From Alphaproteobacteria bacterium (GTDB lineage Bacteria > Pseudomonadota > Alphaproteobacteria > Sneathiellales > Sneathiellaceae): a stretch of DNA of 6,057 nt. Below the pieces are notes generated by a model that was not told the origin of the DNA, made no database searches, and saw only the letters and a program-made list of their open reading frames with translations. The DNA lies in contig SBHH01000251.1 in the NCBI GenBank assembly GCA_006226265.1, positions 1 through 6,057 on the forward strand, in the 5' to 3' direction. Position numbers and translations under genes: made by a program. Position 1 is the stretch's first letter, and each line of letters begins with the position of its first letter. Of the stretch, positions 1-6,057 are shown piece by piece.

Positions 1-2114
1 GCCTCACGACCGTTTCCAACCATGACAACTTCATATTCCGCATTTGAAAGATAGGCTTCCAGTACGCGCTGATTGACGGCATTATCTTCAGCGACCAAAA
101 TATAGGGACCGTTCCGCCGTTCACCATCGGGTTCATCCTGTTCGATGGCATTGAGCGTATTTTTAACGGTTTTCAACCGTTCATTCGAACTCTCACTCAG
201 GACACGCATTATTGTGTCCATAAGGCGGGCCGCCCGGATTGGTTTCGTCACCCATGCCGCATATCGTTCAGCACATTCCTCATCCGGTTGTTTTTCGACA
301 TCAATAGAGGACAACATTACACAGATCAGGCTTTTGAAGCGCTCATCCTGTTGAATGCGCTTTGTGAGTTCGTCGCCATTTTCTTCCGGCATATGATAGT
401 CCGTCAGCAACAAGTCAAACATGGTGTCGTGCATATGCGACTGTTCCAGCGCCGTGAATGCCTCACGCGCTGACGCTACGATCGTAGCCTGGATTCCTTT
501 CCCCGCGAGAAGTTCCTGCAGAAGCCGCCGATTGACATAATTGTCGTCCACAGCGAGAACACGAAGGCCGTCGAAGACGCTGGGTTCGGCGACGACTAAG
601 GCCGATACGCTATCGTCCACGGGCAAGTGCAGTTTCACCCAGAACGTCGAGCCCTTTTCCAGAACGCTGCGTACTCCGATTGAACCGTTCATAAGTTCGA
701 CGAGTTCCTTCGATATGGCCAGCCCCAATCCCGTTCCTTCATAGCGCCGCGAGCGCGACCCGTCAGCCTGTTCAAACTTTTCAAAGATATGTTCGATCTG
801 TTCTTCTGCAATGCCGATACCGGTATCTTCCACCTCAATCAGGAAGGAAACACCCTCAGCGTCTCTCTCACCTTCCACATTTACGAAAACATGCCCATAT
901 TTTGTGAACTTGACCGCATTGCCGATCAGATTAGTCAGTATCTGCCGTATCCGCCCCTCGTCAGCGATAACCCCTTCGGGAAGGGACGGCGAATAACGCA
1001 CAATGAGTTCCATATCCTGTGCGGATGCGCGCGCCTGCATGGTTGCGACAACTTCTTCGACCATGCGGCGCAAACTGAAGCACGAGGGACTAAGCTTCAT
1101 CTTGCCGGCGTCCAGCTTTGAAAAATCGAGTATGTCGTTCAATACGGTCATGAGGCCATTTGCGGACGACAAAACGAGTTGGGCGTATTCTTGCTGACTT
1201 GCGTCAAGGTCGGTATTCATCAGCACTTCCGTCATGCCGATAATACCGTTCATCGGTGTACGAATTTCGTGGCTCATATTGGCCAGAAAGTCTGACTTCG
1301 ACTTCGCAGACGCCTCGGCCCGGATGAGCGCCGCTTCAAGCTGAGCGTTCAATGCTTTCAGCTTGTCCGCGTCCTTAGCCTTTTGATGGACGAGCCGATT
1401 GTCGAATGCAAGAACGACCAGACCAACAAGGAACATTGCGGCCGAAACGGCAACGACGCCAACCGTCACTGTCGTCTTCTCGATAATCAAAGCCGATGTA
1501 TTCGTCATGATCGTCGGTACGACGGTCAAGGCGGTCATTCCTGTGAAATGCAATAAAATGATCGCCAGCATAAGAAAAACCGGTGCCACCGCCTTGAGCG
1601 CCCCGTCCTTCTCACGGCAAAGCGCCCAGAACATAGCTGTGCTGAACAGAATCGAAAAGACGACAGATGCAGTGACATAAATTGCATCCCAACTCAACGT
1701 CGCGCCAACACCATAGGCCGCCATGCCGACATAATGGAGAGCGGAGATGGCGGCCCCCAGAAAAAGGCCCCCGACAGCAAAGCGATTGCGTTGATCCGAA
1801 TACAACATGATCGAATAGGCGACGGCGGAAAGCGCCACACCGACAAACCCTGAAGTCAGCGTCAGAAGTCCATCAATTCCCCGCTCGATCTGATATTCAT
1901 AAGCCAGCATAGCGATGAAATGCGTCGCCCAGACACCGGCACCCGTCATGATGGACGTGCCGCAAAGCCAACTCCATTTTCTGAACCCGTCGCTCGTTTG
2001 CGCGCGGCGAAACATCGCCGTTGCTTCGAAACTAATCAACGCACATACAAGAGCCGCAACGAGAACGAGCCGCCAGTCATGCTGGATGGCAATACAACCT
2101 ACTACTTTAAACAT
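1..2114 (-). CDS. MHYT-domain hybrid sensor histidine kinase with tandem receivers (C-terminus beyond window)
   Basis: Inner-membrane phosphorelay kinase; 704 residues are visible with no stop before the left edge. Residues about 15-240 form a seven-helix MHYT sensor with three motif copies, ATHFIAM (H65), ALHYVGM (H127) and LLHFTGM (H189). A short charged linker (about 241-275) leads to HisKA, with H-box SHEIRTPMNG and phospho-acceptor H282. HATPase_c shows the N-box (NLIGNAVKF, N395/N399), G1 (DTGIG, 430-434), F-box (FEKFEQ) and G2 (GTGLGLA, 460-466). Receiver 1 (about 517-640) has its acidic pair D523/D524, acceptor D572, S602 and K624, so it looks active. Receiver 2 starts near 671 with E676/D677 and is cut. 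MHYT domains are proposed in the literature to bind copper and sense oxygen, CO or NO; the signal here is unknown. The ATG at 2114 is chosen because MHYT homology begins at once and the frame has a stop 33 bases upstream with no other ATG, GTG or TTG between. Its ribosome site is weak. The 310-bp gap from emrB suggests separate transcription. No partner phosphotransfer or output protein is visible. Confidence 0.93.
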   Translation of the reverse strand, partial: MFKVVGCIAIQHDWRLVLVAALVCALISFEATAMFRRAQTSDGFRKWSWLCGTSIMTGAGVWATHFIAMLAYEYQIERGIDGLLTLTSGFVGVALSAVAYSIMLYSDQRNRFAVGGLFLGAAISALHYVGMAAYGVGATLSWDAIYVTASVVFSILFSTAMFWALCREKDGALKAVAPVFLMLAIILLHFTGMTALTVVPTIMTNTSALIIEKTTVTVGVVAVSAAMFLVGLVVLAFDNRLVHQKAKDADKLKALNAQLEAALIRAEASAKSKSDFLANMSHEIRTPMNGIIGMTEVLMNTDLDASQQEYAQLVLSSANGLMTVLNDILDFSKLDAGKMKLSPSCFSLRRMVEEVVATMQARASAQDMELIVRYSPSLPEGVIADEGRIRQILTNLIGNAVKFTKYGHVFVNVEGERDAEGVSFLIEVEDTGIGIAEEQIEHIFEKFEQADGSRSRRYEGTGLGLAISKELVELMNGSIGVRSVLEKGSTFWVKLHLPVDDSVSALVVAEPSVFDGLRVLAVDDNYVNRRLLQELLAGKGIQATIVASAREAFTALEQSHMHDTMFDLLLTDYHMPEENGDELTKRIQQDERFKSLICVMLSSIDVEKQPDEECAERYAAWVTKPIRAARLMDTIMRVLSESSNERLKTVKNTLNAIEQDEPDGERRNGPYILVAEDNAVNQRVLEAYLSNAEYEVVMVGNGRE

Positions 2115-2169
2115 ACGCAGCTTTCGGGAGGAATAGTCATAGATTTATGCCGTGGTTAGCCTTCAATCC

Positions 2170-2197
2170 TTAATATTGTTTTAATTCCCAATTACAA
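2170..2197 (-). promoter_or_regulatory. Candidate sigma70-type promoter of the MHYT kinase
   Basis: On the minus strand TTGTAA (2197-2192) and TATTAA (2175-2170) are separated by 16 bases. Each matches four of six positions of the sigma70 consensus. A better -35 match, TTGTCA at 2211-2206, lies just upstream but has no good -10 at the right distance. The site sits in the AT-rich stretch about 55 bases before the kinase ATG, a sensible place. It is a weak match and could be chance in AT-rich DNA. Confidence 0.3.
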
Positions 2198-2369
2198 ATG
2201 TGTTCTGACAATCGTCATCTGTCGGAAGTGAGCCCGGGGAAGTTGAAGACGGCTGACTTAAAATCCATACTATTCTTAGCGGCGCTCTGTGCGGTGCGGA
2301 TGAAAAAACGGATCGACGGATTGAATGCACGAGTTTTCTATATCGACGAGAACTGAAAATCGACGCACC

Positions 2370-2396
2370 GGTGGTCCGTTACCATTCCTGGACACC
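2370..2396 (-). terminator. Weak hairpin downstream of emrB, possible terminator
   Basis: In the minus-strand transcript GGTGTCC (2396-2390) can pair with GGACCACC (2377-2370) around a 12-base loop, with one bulged base. It begins about 28 bases after the emrB stop codon. The only T run (four, 2359-2356) starts 10 bases after the stem instead of directly behind it, so this is not a canonical Rho-independent terminator. It may be a weak or Rho-dependent end, or chance. Confidence 0.2.
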
Positions 2397-2424
2397 ATTG
2401 TTCTTTAAAATTACCAACTCCGGT

Positions 2425-4029
2425 TTAATGCCCTTCGCCCGCTTCAACAGAAGAGATTGCTGGCTTGACCAAGGGAAGGAGCAGGAATGCCAGCAGAAAA
2501 ACCCCCGCCATTGCCAGATGCAAATCATTGAAGGCAATCATGCTGGATTCCCGCGTCACCATATTCGTGATGGTTGTAAGGGCCGCCCCGTCCGGATCGC
2601 TGATCCCCATGGAACCGTAGCGCCCGGCAAGCGTTGCGAGGCTATGCTGAAAGGCCGGGTTTGCCGGATTTATATGCTCCGCCAGATGTGCAAAATGCAG
2701 ATCCATCCGATCGTCGAGCAGCGTATTGATGCCCGCAAGACCGATGGCACCGCCCAAATTCCGGGTGAGGTTGAAAAGACCGGAGGCGTTCTTGATCTTG
2801 TCCGGTGGCAAGGTCCCAAGCGCGAGGTTCGTGATCGGCAGCATACAGAACATCAGGGCGAAGCCGCGCACAGCCTGCGGGAGCAAAAGATCCCCAAAGG
2901 AAACCTGGCTGTTCTGGAAGCCGTTAAGGCCGACCCCCGCCGCGAATAACAACAACCCCATACCGAGCAACGTCCGCGGCGACACCACCTGCATTAGACG
3001 GCCCGCGATGGGAGCTGAAAGGAACTGGCACGCGCCGGTAACCGCCATGATCACGCCAATCTGCAGACTGTCGAAGCCTCGCACGCGCCCCAGCAGCAGC
3101 GGCAGGATATAGACGGAGCCATAAAGCCCGATACCAAGGGTAAAGGAATAGAGGCAGCCAAGCGCGAAGTTCCGGTCCTTGAAGGTATCCAGATAGACAA
3201 TGGGTCTCTCAAACCGGAACATGCGCCAGAAAAAGAGAATGCCAGACGCGGTACAGATGACGGTCCCGATAATAATCGAGGTTTCGTCGAACCAGTCGTC
3301 CTTTGGCCCTTCATCCAGGACATATTCGAGGCTGCCGAGAAATGTCGCCATGGCGATCAGCCCATAGATATCAAAGCCCCGGAGGAGGGATTTATCCCCG
3401 CGATCGATATCAAGCGTGATCGCAACAACGATCGCGACAAGAAAGCCGGGCCCCACATTGATCAGAAAGAGCCAGTGCCAGGAAAAATACTGCGTGAGAA
3501 ACCCGCCAAGGGTCGGTCCGACAGTAGGTGCCATCGTCGCAATCAGCCCGATCAGAATACTCGCCGTCGGCTGCTTCGACTTCGGGAAAATCATATAGGT
3601 CGAGGCGAAGACGGTCGGGATCATTGCGCCGCCCAGAAACCCTTGCGCGGCGCGAAACCAGATCATAGAATCAATGGACCAGGCCAACGCGCTTGCCACG
3701 CTCATAACGGTGAAGCCGAGTGCGGAAAGGACAAAAAGCCAGCGCGTCGACATCAGTCGCGAGAGGAACCCCGACAAGGGGATCATGACGACTTCCGCAA
3801 TCAGATAGGACGTCTGAACCCAGCCGATCTCATCGGGGCTTGCGGAAAGCCCCGCCTGAATATTCTCAAGCGAACTTGCGACAATCTGGATGTCGAGGAT
3901 CGCCATGAACATTCCGACAACCATGGCAAGCCAGCCGGTAAAGCGGACAGCGCTGATTTTCTCTTCCGTTTCCGGTATAATGGCGGCTGCCGAACCGGCC
4001 CCTGTTTCAGCTATAGCGGTGCGCGACAT
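2425..4029 (-). CDS. emrB: EmrB/QacA-type (DHA2) MFS multidrug exporter
   Basis: Inner-membrane drug:H+ antiporter of 534 residues, normal length for the 14-helix DHA2 family. It shows an N-terminal cytosolic tail (1-30), then TM1 about 32-50 with motif D1 (LDIQIV, D46), motif A (about 87-97, degenerate: GFLSRLMSTRW), motif B (RAAQG, 126-130) and motif C (APTVGPTLGG, 167-176). Further hydrophobic segments lie near 184-206, 220-240, 250-270, 288-312, 323-342, 353-370, 385-405, 420-436 and 498-522. A periplasm-sized loop (about 437-497) precedes the last helix, as in EmrB. The ATG at 4029 is chosen over in-frame starts further upstream (up to 4128) because those overlap emrA, and because AGGT (4039-4036) sits six bases before this ATG. 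It lies 19 bp after emrA and should work with it and an unlinked TolC-like channel. Resemblance to rhizobial RmrB-type pumps is from memory and not tested. The substrate cannot be read from the sequence; hydrophobic toxins, fatty acids or plant phenolics are family-level possibilities. Confidence 0.94.
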   Translation of the reverse strand: MSRTAIAETGAGSAAAIIPETEEKISAVRFTGWLAMVVGMFMAILDIQIVASSLENIQAGLSASPDEIGWVQTSYLIAEVVMIPLSGFLSRLMSTRWLFVLSALGFTVMSVASALAWSIDSMIWFRAAQGFLGGAMIPTVFASTYMIFPKSKQPTASILIGLIATMAPTVGPTLGGFLTQYFSWHWLFLINVGPGFLVAIVVAITLDIDRGDKSLLRGFDIYGLIAMATFLGSLEYVLDEGPKDDWFDETSIIIGTVICTASGILFFWRMFRFERPIVYLDTFKDRNFALGCLYSFTLGIGLYGSVYILPLLLGRVRGFDSLQIGVIMAVTGACQFLSAPIAGRLMQVVSPRTLLGMGLLLFAAGVGLNGFQNSQVSFGDLLLPQAVRGFALMFCMLPITNLALGTLPPDKIKNASGLFNLTRNLGGAIGLAGINTLLDDRMDLHFAHLAEHINPANPAFQHSLATLAGRYGSMGISDPDGAALTTITNMVTRESSMIAFNDLHLAMAGVFLLAFLLLPLVKPAISSVEAGEGH

Positions 4030-4042
4030 CGGCTTACCTGCC
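4030..4042 (-). promoter_or_regulatory. emrB ribosome binding site in the emrA-emrB spacer
   Basis: The emrA stop codon (TAG, 4051-4049) and the emrB ATG (4029-4027) leave a 19-base spacer containing GGCAGGT (4042-4036), whose AGGT core ends six bases before the ATG. This fixes the emrB start at 4029. The spacer has no room for a separate promoter, so emrB is read from the emrA transcript. Confidence 0.75.
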
Positions 4043-4048
4043 AAGACC

Positions 4049-5134
4049 CTAGTTCTTTTGCGCGACGAGTTGCGAAAGGCCTGCGCCCGCCGTTTGGGTC
4101 GAACCATCCGTGCCCCGGACATCCACATCCACGACGACCGAAAGCCCCGGGCGCAGTGCCTTTACCAGGTCGCTATCCAGAATTTTGAGCCGAACCGGAA
4201 CTCGCTGCGTGATCTTGGTGAAGTTACCGGTTGCATTTTCTGGCGGCAGCAGACTGAATTCCGCGCCGGTCGCAGGCGAGAAACTGTCAACCATCGCCTC
4301 GAACTTATGATCGGGGAATGCGTCAATTTCAATATTCGCCCGCTGACCGGGCGCGATATGGGAAATCTGGGTTTCCTTGAAATTAGCCACCACATAGATA
4401 TCGGGAAGCGGCACCAGAACCAGCAACTGCTGACCGGGCTGTACGAAGGCCCCCATCTGTACCGAGCGGTTGCCGATCACCCCATCGAACGGAGCCCGCA
4501 CTTCGGTGTCTTCAAGCGCCTGTTCGGCAAGGTCACGATTGGCGGCAGCCTGCTTGACAGCGCTATCTGCTTCCAGACGCTGCGCCTTCAGAACGGAGAG
4601 ACGGCCTTTTTCGACGGCAAGGGTTGCCTTCGCCGCCGTCAGCTGCGCATTGGCCTTTTCCTGATCTGCGGCGGCATAGTCAAATCTCTGGCGGCTGGCG
4701 GCGCCTTTTTTCATCAGGTCCTTGTAGCGCGCATAATCTTCTTTCGCGCGCGTGACTTCGACTTCCGCGATCTCTTTTTGCGCGACGGCCTGATCAATAG
4801 CCGCCCGCTGCAATGAGACCTGCTCATCCATCGTCACAAGGGCCGCCTTGCTTCCCTCCAACACCGCGTTGGCGCGATCGAGCTCTGCCTTGTATGTGTC
4901 GCTGTCGATTTTCAGCAGCACATCCCCTATATGCACCCGCCGGTTCTCATCCGCGAGAAGGGTTGAGACATATCCGGACACCTTGGAGGAAATCGCCACC
5001 TGGTCGGATTGAAGATAGGCATTATCCGTTGTCTCGTGATAACGCCCCTCCGTGTACCAATAATAGCCATAATAGGCACTGCCACCGATCAGGCAGAGTC
5101 CAACGACAGGAAAAATAATTTTCTTGAAATTCAT
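4049..5134 (-). CDS. emrA: EmrA/HlyD-family membrane fusion protein (periplasmic adaptor)
   Basis: Adaptor of 361 residues linking the EmrB pump to an outer-membrane channel. A short cytosolic tail and one anchor helix (about 5-25, KKIIFPVVGLCLIGG) come first. The first half of the biotinyl-lipoyl fold follows (about 37-78, TTDNAYLQSDQVAISSKVSG), typical of EmrA. Residues about 80-205 are rich in Ala, Glu, Lys and Gln and form the long periplasmic coiled-coil hairpin. The second lipoyl half is at 209-240 (EVRAPFDGVIGNRSVQMGAF). The beta-barrel region (about 245-340) carries the EmrA-like ANFKETQ and LLPPENATGNFTKITQRVPV signatures. The ATG at 5134 is preferred because residue 1 leads directly into the anchor and GAG (5144-5142) lies seven bases upstream. 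The longer frame from 5260 would add 42 residues of no recognisable type and run through the operators into tetR. It is the first gene of the emrAB operon, divergent from tetR. No partial domains or frameshifts are seen. Confidence 0.94.
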   Translation of the reverse strand: MNFKKIIFPVVGLCLIGGSAYYGYYWYTEGRYHETTDNAYLQSDQVAISSKVSGYVSTLLADENRRVHIGDVLLKIDSDTYKAELDRANAVLEGSKAALVTMDEQVSLQRAAIDQAVAQKEIAEVEVTRAKEDYARYKDLMKKGAASRQRFDYAAADQEKANAQLTAAKATLAVEKGRLSVLKAQRLEADSAVKQAAANRDLAEQALEDTEVRAPFDGVIGNRSVQMGAFVQPGQQLLVLVPLPDIYVVANFKETQISHIAPGQRANIEIDAFPDHKFEAMVDSFSPATGAEFSLLPPENATGNFTKITQRVPVRLKILDSDLVKALRPGLSVVVDVDVRGTDGSTQTAGAGLSQLVAQKN

Positions 5135-5151
5135 GATATAACTCGCGAATG

Positions 5152-5197
5152 GGTATTGATCAGTACCGTCGGGTAATTTATGGTACCCGCCAATACC
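5152..5197. promoter_or_regulatory. Array of three GGTA-N8-TACC palindromes, probable TetR operators
   Basis: Three 16-bp units with the same ends are present: O1 5152-5167 (GGTATTGATCAGTACC), O2 5172-5187 (GGTAATTTATGGTACC) and O3 5182-5197 (GGTACCCGCCAATACC). O1 is a palindrome apart from one mismatched pair. O2 extends to six-base arms, CGGGTA/TACCCG, at 5170-5189. O2 and O3 overlap by the hexamer GGTACC. Starts are 20 and 10 bp apart, whole turns of the helix. Location, symmetry and size fit binding by dimers of the adjacent TetR-family protein, which would shut off both emrAB and tetR. The pattern is seen directly; binding is inferred. Confidence 0.75.
5156..5184 (+). promoter_or_regulatory. 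Candidate tetR promoter inside the operator array
   Basis: TTGATC (5156-5161) and TATGGT (5179-5184) are separated by an ideal 17 bases on the plus strand, and each matches four of six consensus positions. The -35 element lies within O1 and the -10 within O2 and O3, so bound repressor would block polymerase and the regulator would control itself. Transcription would begin near 5191, leaving a leader of about 35 bases before the tetR ATG. The match is moderate. Confidence 0.4.
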
Positions 5198-5217
5198 AAC
5201 GTCAAGAAAAAAGCTTT

Positions 5218-5226
5218 GGGAATGTG
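5218..5226 (+). promoter_or_regulatory. tetR ribosome binding site
   Basis: GGGA (5218-5221) lies five bases before the ATG at 5227 and supports that start over the in-frame ATG at 5149. The upstream start would place the operators and promoter inside the coding region. A GTG directly before the ATG (5224) is a possible alternative start, with the GGGA then too close. Confidence 0.6.
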
Positions 5227-5853
5227 ATGACCGATACGGCAAATCTGGATCAAAAAGCACTTTTGCGAAAAGAAGCCCTGATTCAGGTGGCCCGCCGCCT
5301 GTTCGCGGAGCATGGTCTTGCAGGAACCACTCTTGAGATGATCACGTCGGAAGTCGGGGGGTCGCGCCGTACGATTTATGAGCTGTTCGGCAACAAGGAC
5401 GGTGTCTTCGAAGCCGTTGTCCGCGACTGCACCCAAAGGGCGCTTTCCATCATTCACAGCATCGATGTCTCCAACCGGCCGATCCGCGAAGCCCTGATCG
5501 AGTTCGGCATCAACCTGATGTCTTTCCTGACATCGGAAGATACCGTCCGCCAGCTTCGCCTGTTTATCAGTGAAGTGCCCCGCTTCCCCCAACTCGGCAG
5601 ATTTTTTTATGAAAACGGGTTGATGGCGGGGCGGCTGATCCTGAAAGACTATCTGCAGCACCAGATGGATGAAGGCGTCCTTGCCAGGGCCGATCCGGAA
5701 CAGGCAGCCCTGTTCCTCGTCAGCCTGATCAAGGCCGATTATGACATGCGTCAAATGACTCATGTAGGTTGGGAACCGGGAGAAGAACTCCTCAGAAAGC
5801 ATGTTATTGACGCCGTGGATCTGTTCCTGCACGGTTATGCGGTAAAAGCATAG
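5227..5853 (+). CDS. TetR/AcrR-family transcriptional repressor of emrAB
   Basis: Cytosolic DNA-binding regulator of 208 residues, a usual length for the family. The N-terminal TetR domain spans about 10-60: helix 1 (LLRKEALIQVARRLFAEHG), then the helix-turn-helix (about 35-57: TLEMITSEVG, SRRTIYELFGNK), and the conserved KDGVFEAVV after it. The rest (about 70-205) is the helical ligand-binding and dimer half. The stretch ISEVPRFPQLGRFFYENG (114-131) recalls the AefR-like C-terminal type (TetR_C_7), judged by eye only. The start at 5227 is chosen for its GGGA ribosome site and because residues upstream of it match nothing in the family. It is divergent from emrAB across 92 bp containing three matching palindromes, so local repression and self-repression are likely. 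The ligand is unknown and is probably a pump substrate. Activation in place of repression cannot be excluded. Confidence 0.93.
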   Translation: MTDTANLDQKALLRKEALIQVARRLFAEHGLAGTTLEMITSEVGGSRRTIYELFGNKDGVFEAVVRDCTQRALSIIHSIDVSNRPIREALIEFGINLMSFLTSEDTVRQLRLFISEVPRFPQLGRFFYENGLMAGRLILKDYLQHQMDEGVLARADPEQAALFLVSLIKADYDMRQMTHVGWEPGEELLRKHVIDAVDLFLHGYAVKA

Positions 5854-6057
5854 GCCTCCTCCTGGCCGAAGACGCCATACTCGTTTTGTCCAACGACTCG
5901 GGTTGTAAGGTATGAAGCCTGAGAAGAGTGCTATCCCAGCCCATGCCCTATCCACCCCGAATTGGTATGCATAAATTCGTCCGCTTCCAAAACCCTCGGC
6001 TCGAACTTAACAGCACTCATAAACCGTAAGCAAAAAGCGCCGCCGTTGCTCTGTTAC
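5854..6057. other. Right flank without a recognisable gene
   Basis: These 204 bases follow tetR and show no frame with gene-like features on either strand. The minus-strand frame from 5955 is open only because it runs antisense to tetR. No canonical terminator is seen behind tetR: the GGCC-N7-GGCC just after the stop has a four-base stem and no T run. An operator-like inverted repeat lies at 5958-5979. Confidence 0.6.
5958..5979. repeat. Inverted repeat CGAATT-N10-AATTCG
   Basis: Six-base arms CGAATT (5958-5963) and AATTCG (5974-5979) are perfectly complementary across ten bases. The spacer includes the eight-base palindrome TATGCATA (5966-5973), offset by one base from the centre of the arms. 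It could be a regulator site for a gene beyond the right edge. It does not share the GGTA-N8-TACC pattern, so it is not an obvious target of the TetR protein here. Confidence 0.35.

Larger units (their letters stand above)
2115..2424. other. 310-bp intergenic region between emrB and the kinase gene
   Basis: I see no convincing gene here on either strand. The part nearest the kinase (about 2160-2210) is AT-rich and probably holds its promoter. A 12-codon minus-strand frame starting at 2140 overlaps the kinase start, but it has no ribosome site. The emrB side contains an imperfect hairpin (2370-2396) and three copies of the heptamer ATCGACG at 2312, 2342 and 2359. Neither can be given a function from sequence alone. 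Confidence 0.7.
5135..5226. promoter_or_regulatory. Divergent emrA/tetR control region
   Basis: These 92 bp separate the emrA ATG from the tetR ATG and must hold the start signals for both directions. They contain three operator-like palindromes (5152-5197) and a plausible plus-strand promoter. I could not find a minus-strand -35/-10 pair good enough to report for emrA. The nearest fragments (TTGGCG at 5193-5188, TAAATT at 5180-5175) are not correctly spaced. Confidence 0.85.

Noticed and set aside
2102..2140. Twelve-codon leader frame overlapping the kinase start on the minus strand
   Set aside because: It has no ribosome site and no run of regulatory codons; short frames like this are expected by chance.
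2228..2257. Stem GTGAGCC/GGCTGAC in the intergenic gap, considered as an sRNA or terminator hairpin
   Set aside because: It has one mismatch, a 16-base loop and no T run on either strand.
2371..2949. Plus-strand open frame of 192 residues starting in the gap and running into emrB
   Set aside because: Most of it is antisense to emrB, and the protein has no recognisable domain.
4030..4128. Longer emrB start at 4128 (33 extra residues)
   Set aside because: It would overlap the end of emrA by about 80 bases, while the ATG at 4029 has its own ribosome site in the spacer.
3475..4188. Plus-strand open frame of 237 residues opposite emrB
   Set aside because: Its composition (rich in R, G, H, P) is typical of the antisense of membrane-protein coding DNA, with no independent evidence.
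3890..4816. Plus-strand open frame of 308 residues antisense to emrA/emrB
   Set aside because: It shadows two well-recognised genes on the opposite strand and shows no domain or credible ribosome site.
5135..5260. Longer emrA start at 5260 (42 extra residues)
   Set aside because: The extension would pass through the operators and the tetR start and resembles no known signal or domain. The ATG at 5134 leads directly into the membrane anchor.
5876..5914. CATAC/GTATG pairing behind tetR, considered as a terminator
   Set aside because: Five-base arms with a long asymmetric interior and no T run do not make a credible terminator.
5131..5955. Minus-strand open frame of 274 residues across tetR
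   Set aside because: It runs antisense to the clear TetR coding sequence, has no family resemblance that I can see, and would cover the control region and run into the emrA start.

Overview
The window reads as a chromosome-like stretch of a Gram-negative bacterium, most likely an alphaproteobacterium. That is inference from moderate GC, the style of the MHYT hybrid kinase and the rhizobial look of the efflux pair; no rRNA or marker gene confirms it. I see no mobile element, CRISPR array, tRNA or rRNA.

Layout from left to right: (1) 1-2114, minus strand, the N-terminal 704 residues of a large hybrid sensor histidine kinase. It has a seven-helix MHYT sensor, HisKA, HATPase_c, a complete receiver and the start of a second receiver, and it runs off the left edge. 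(2) 2115-2424, a 310-bp gap with no convincing gene, holding the kinase's upstream region and the end of the efflux transcript. (3) 2425-4029 and 4049-5134, minus strand, an emrB-like 14-helix MFS exporter preceded by its emrA-like membrane fusion protein, 19 bp apart and almost certainly one operon. (4) 5135-5226, a 92-bp divergent control region. (5) 5227-5853, plus strand, a TetR/AcrR-family repressor. (6) 5854-6057, a flank without a recognisable gene.

The three right-hand genes form a classic local circuit. The TetR protein probably represses both itself and the divergent emrAB operon, and a pump substrate probably relieves that repression. EmrB would export hydrophobic or amphipathic compounds using proton motive force. 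EmrA would bridge the periplasm to a TolC-like outer-membrane channel that is not encoded here. The control region carries three 16-bp copies of GGTA-N8-TACC starting 20 and 10 bp apart, all on one helical face, and they cover a plausible tetR promoter. This array is the most interesting signal in the window. The kinase is separate: it points the same way as emrAB, but the 310-bp gap argues for its own promoter.

I found no evidence of a wholly new system. The gene content is a recognisable efflux-plus-regulator locus next to a membrane-sensing phosphorelay kinase.
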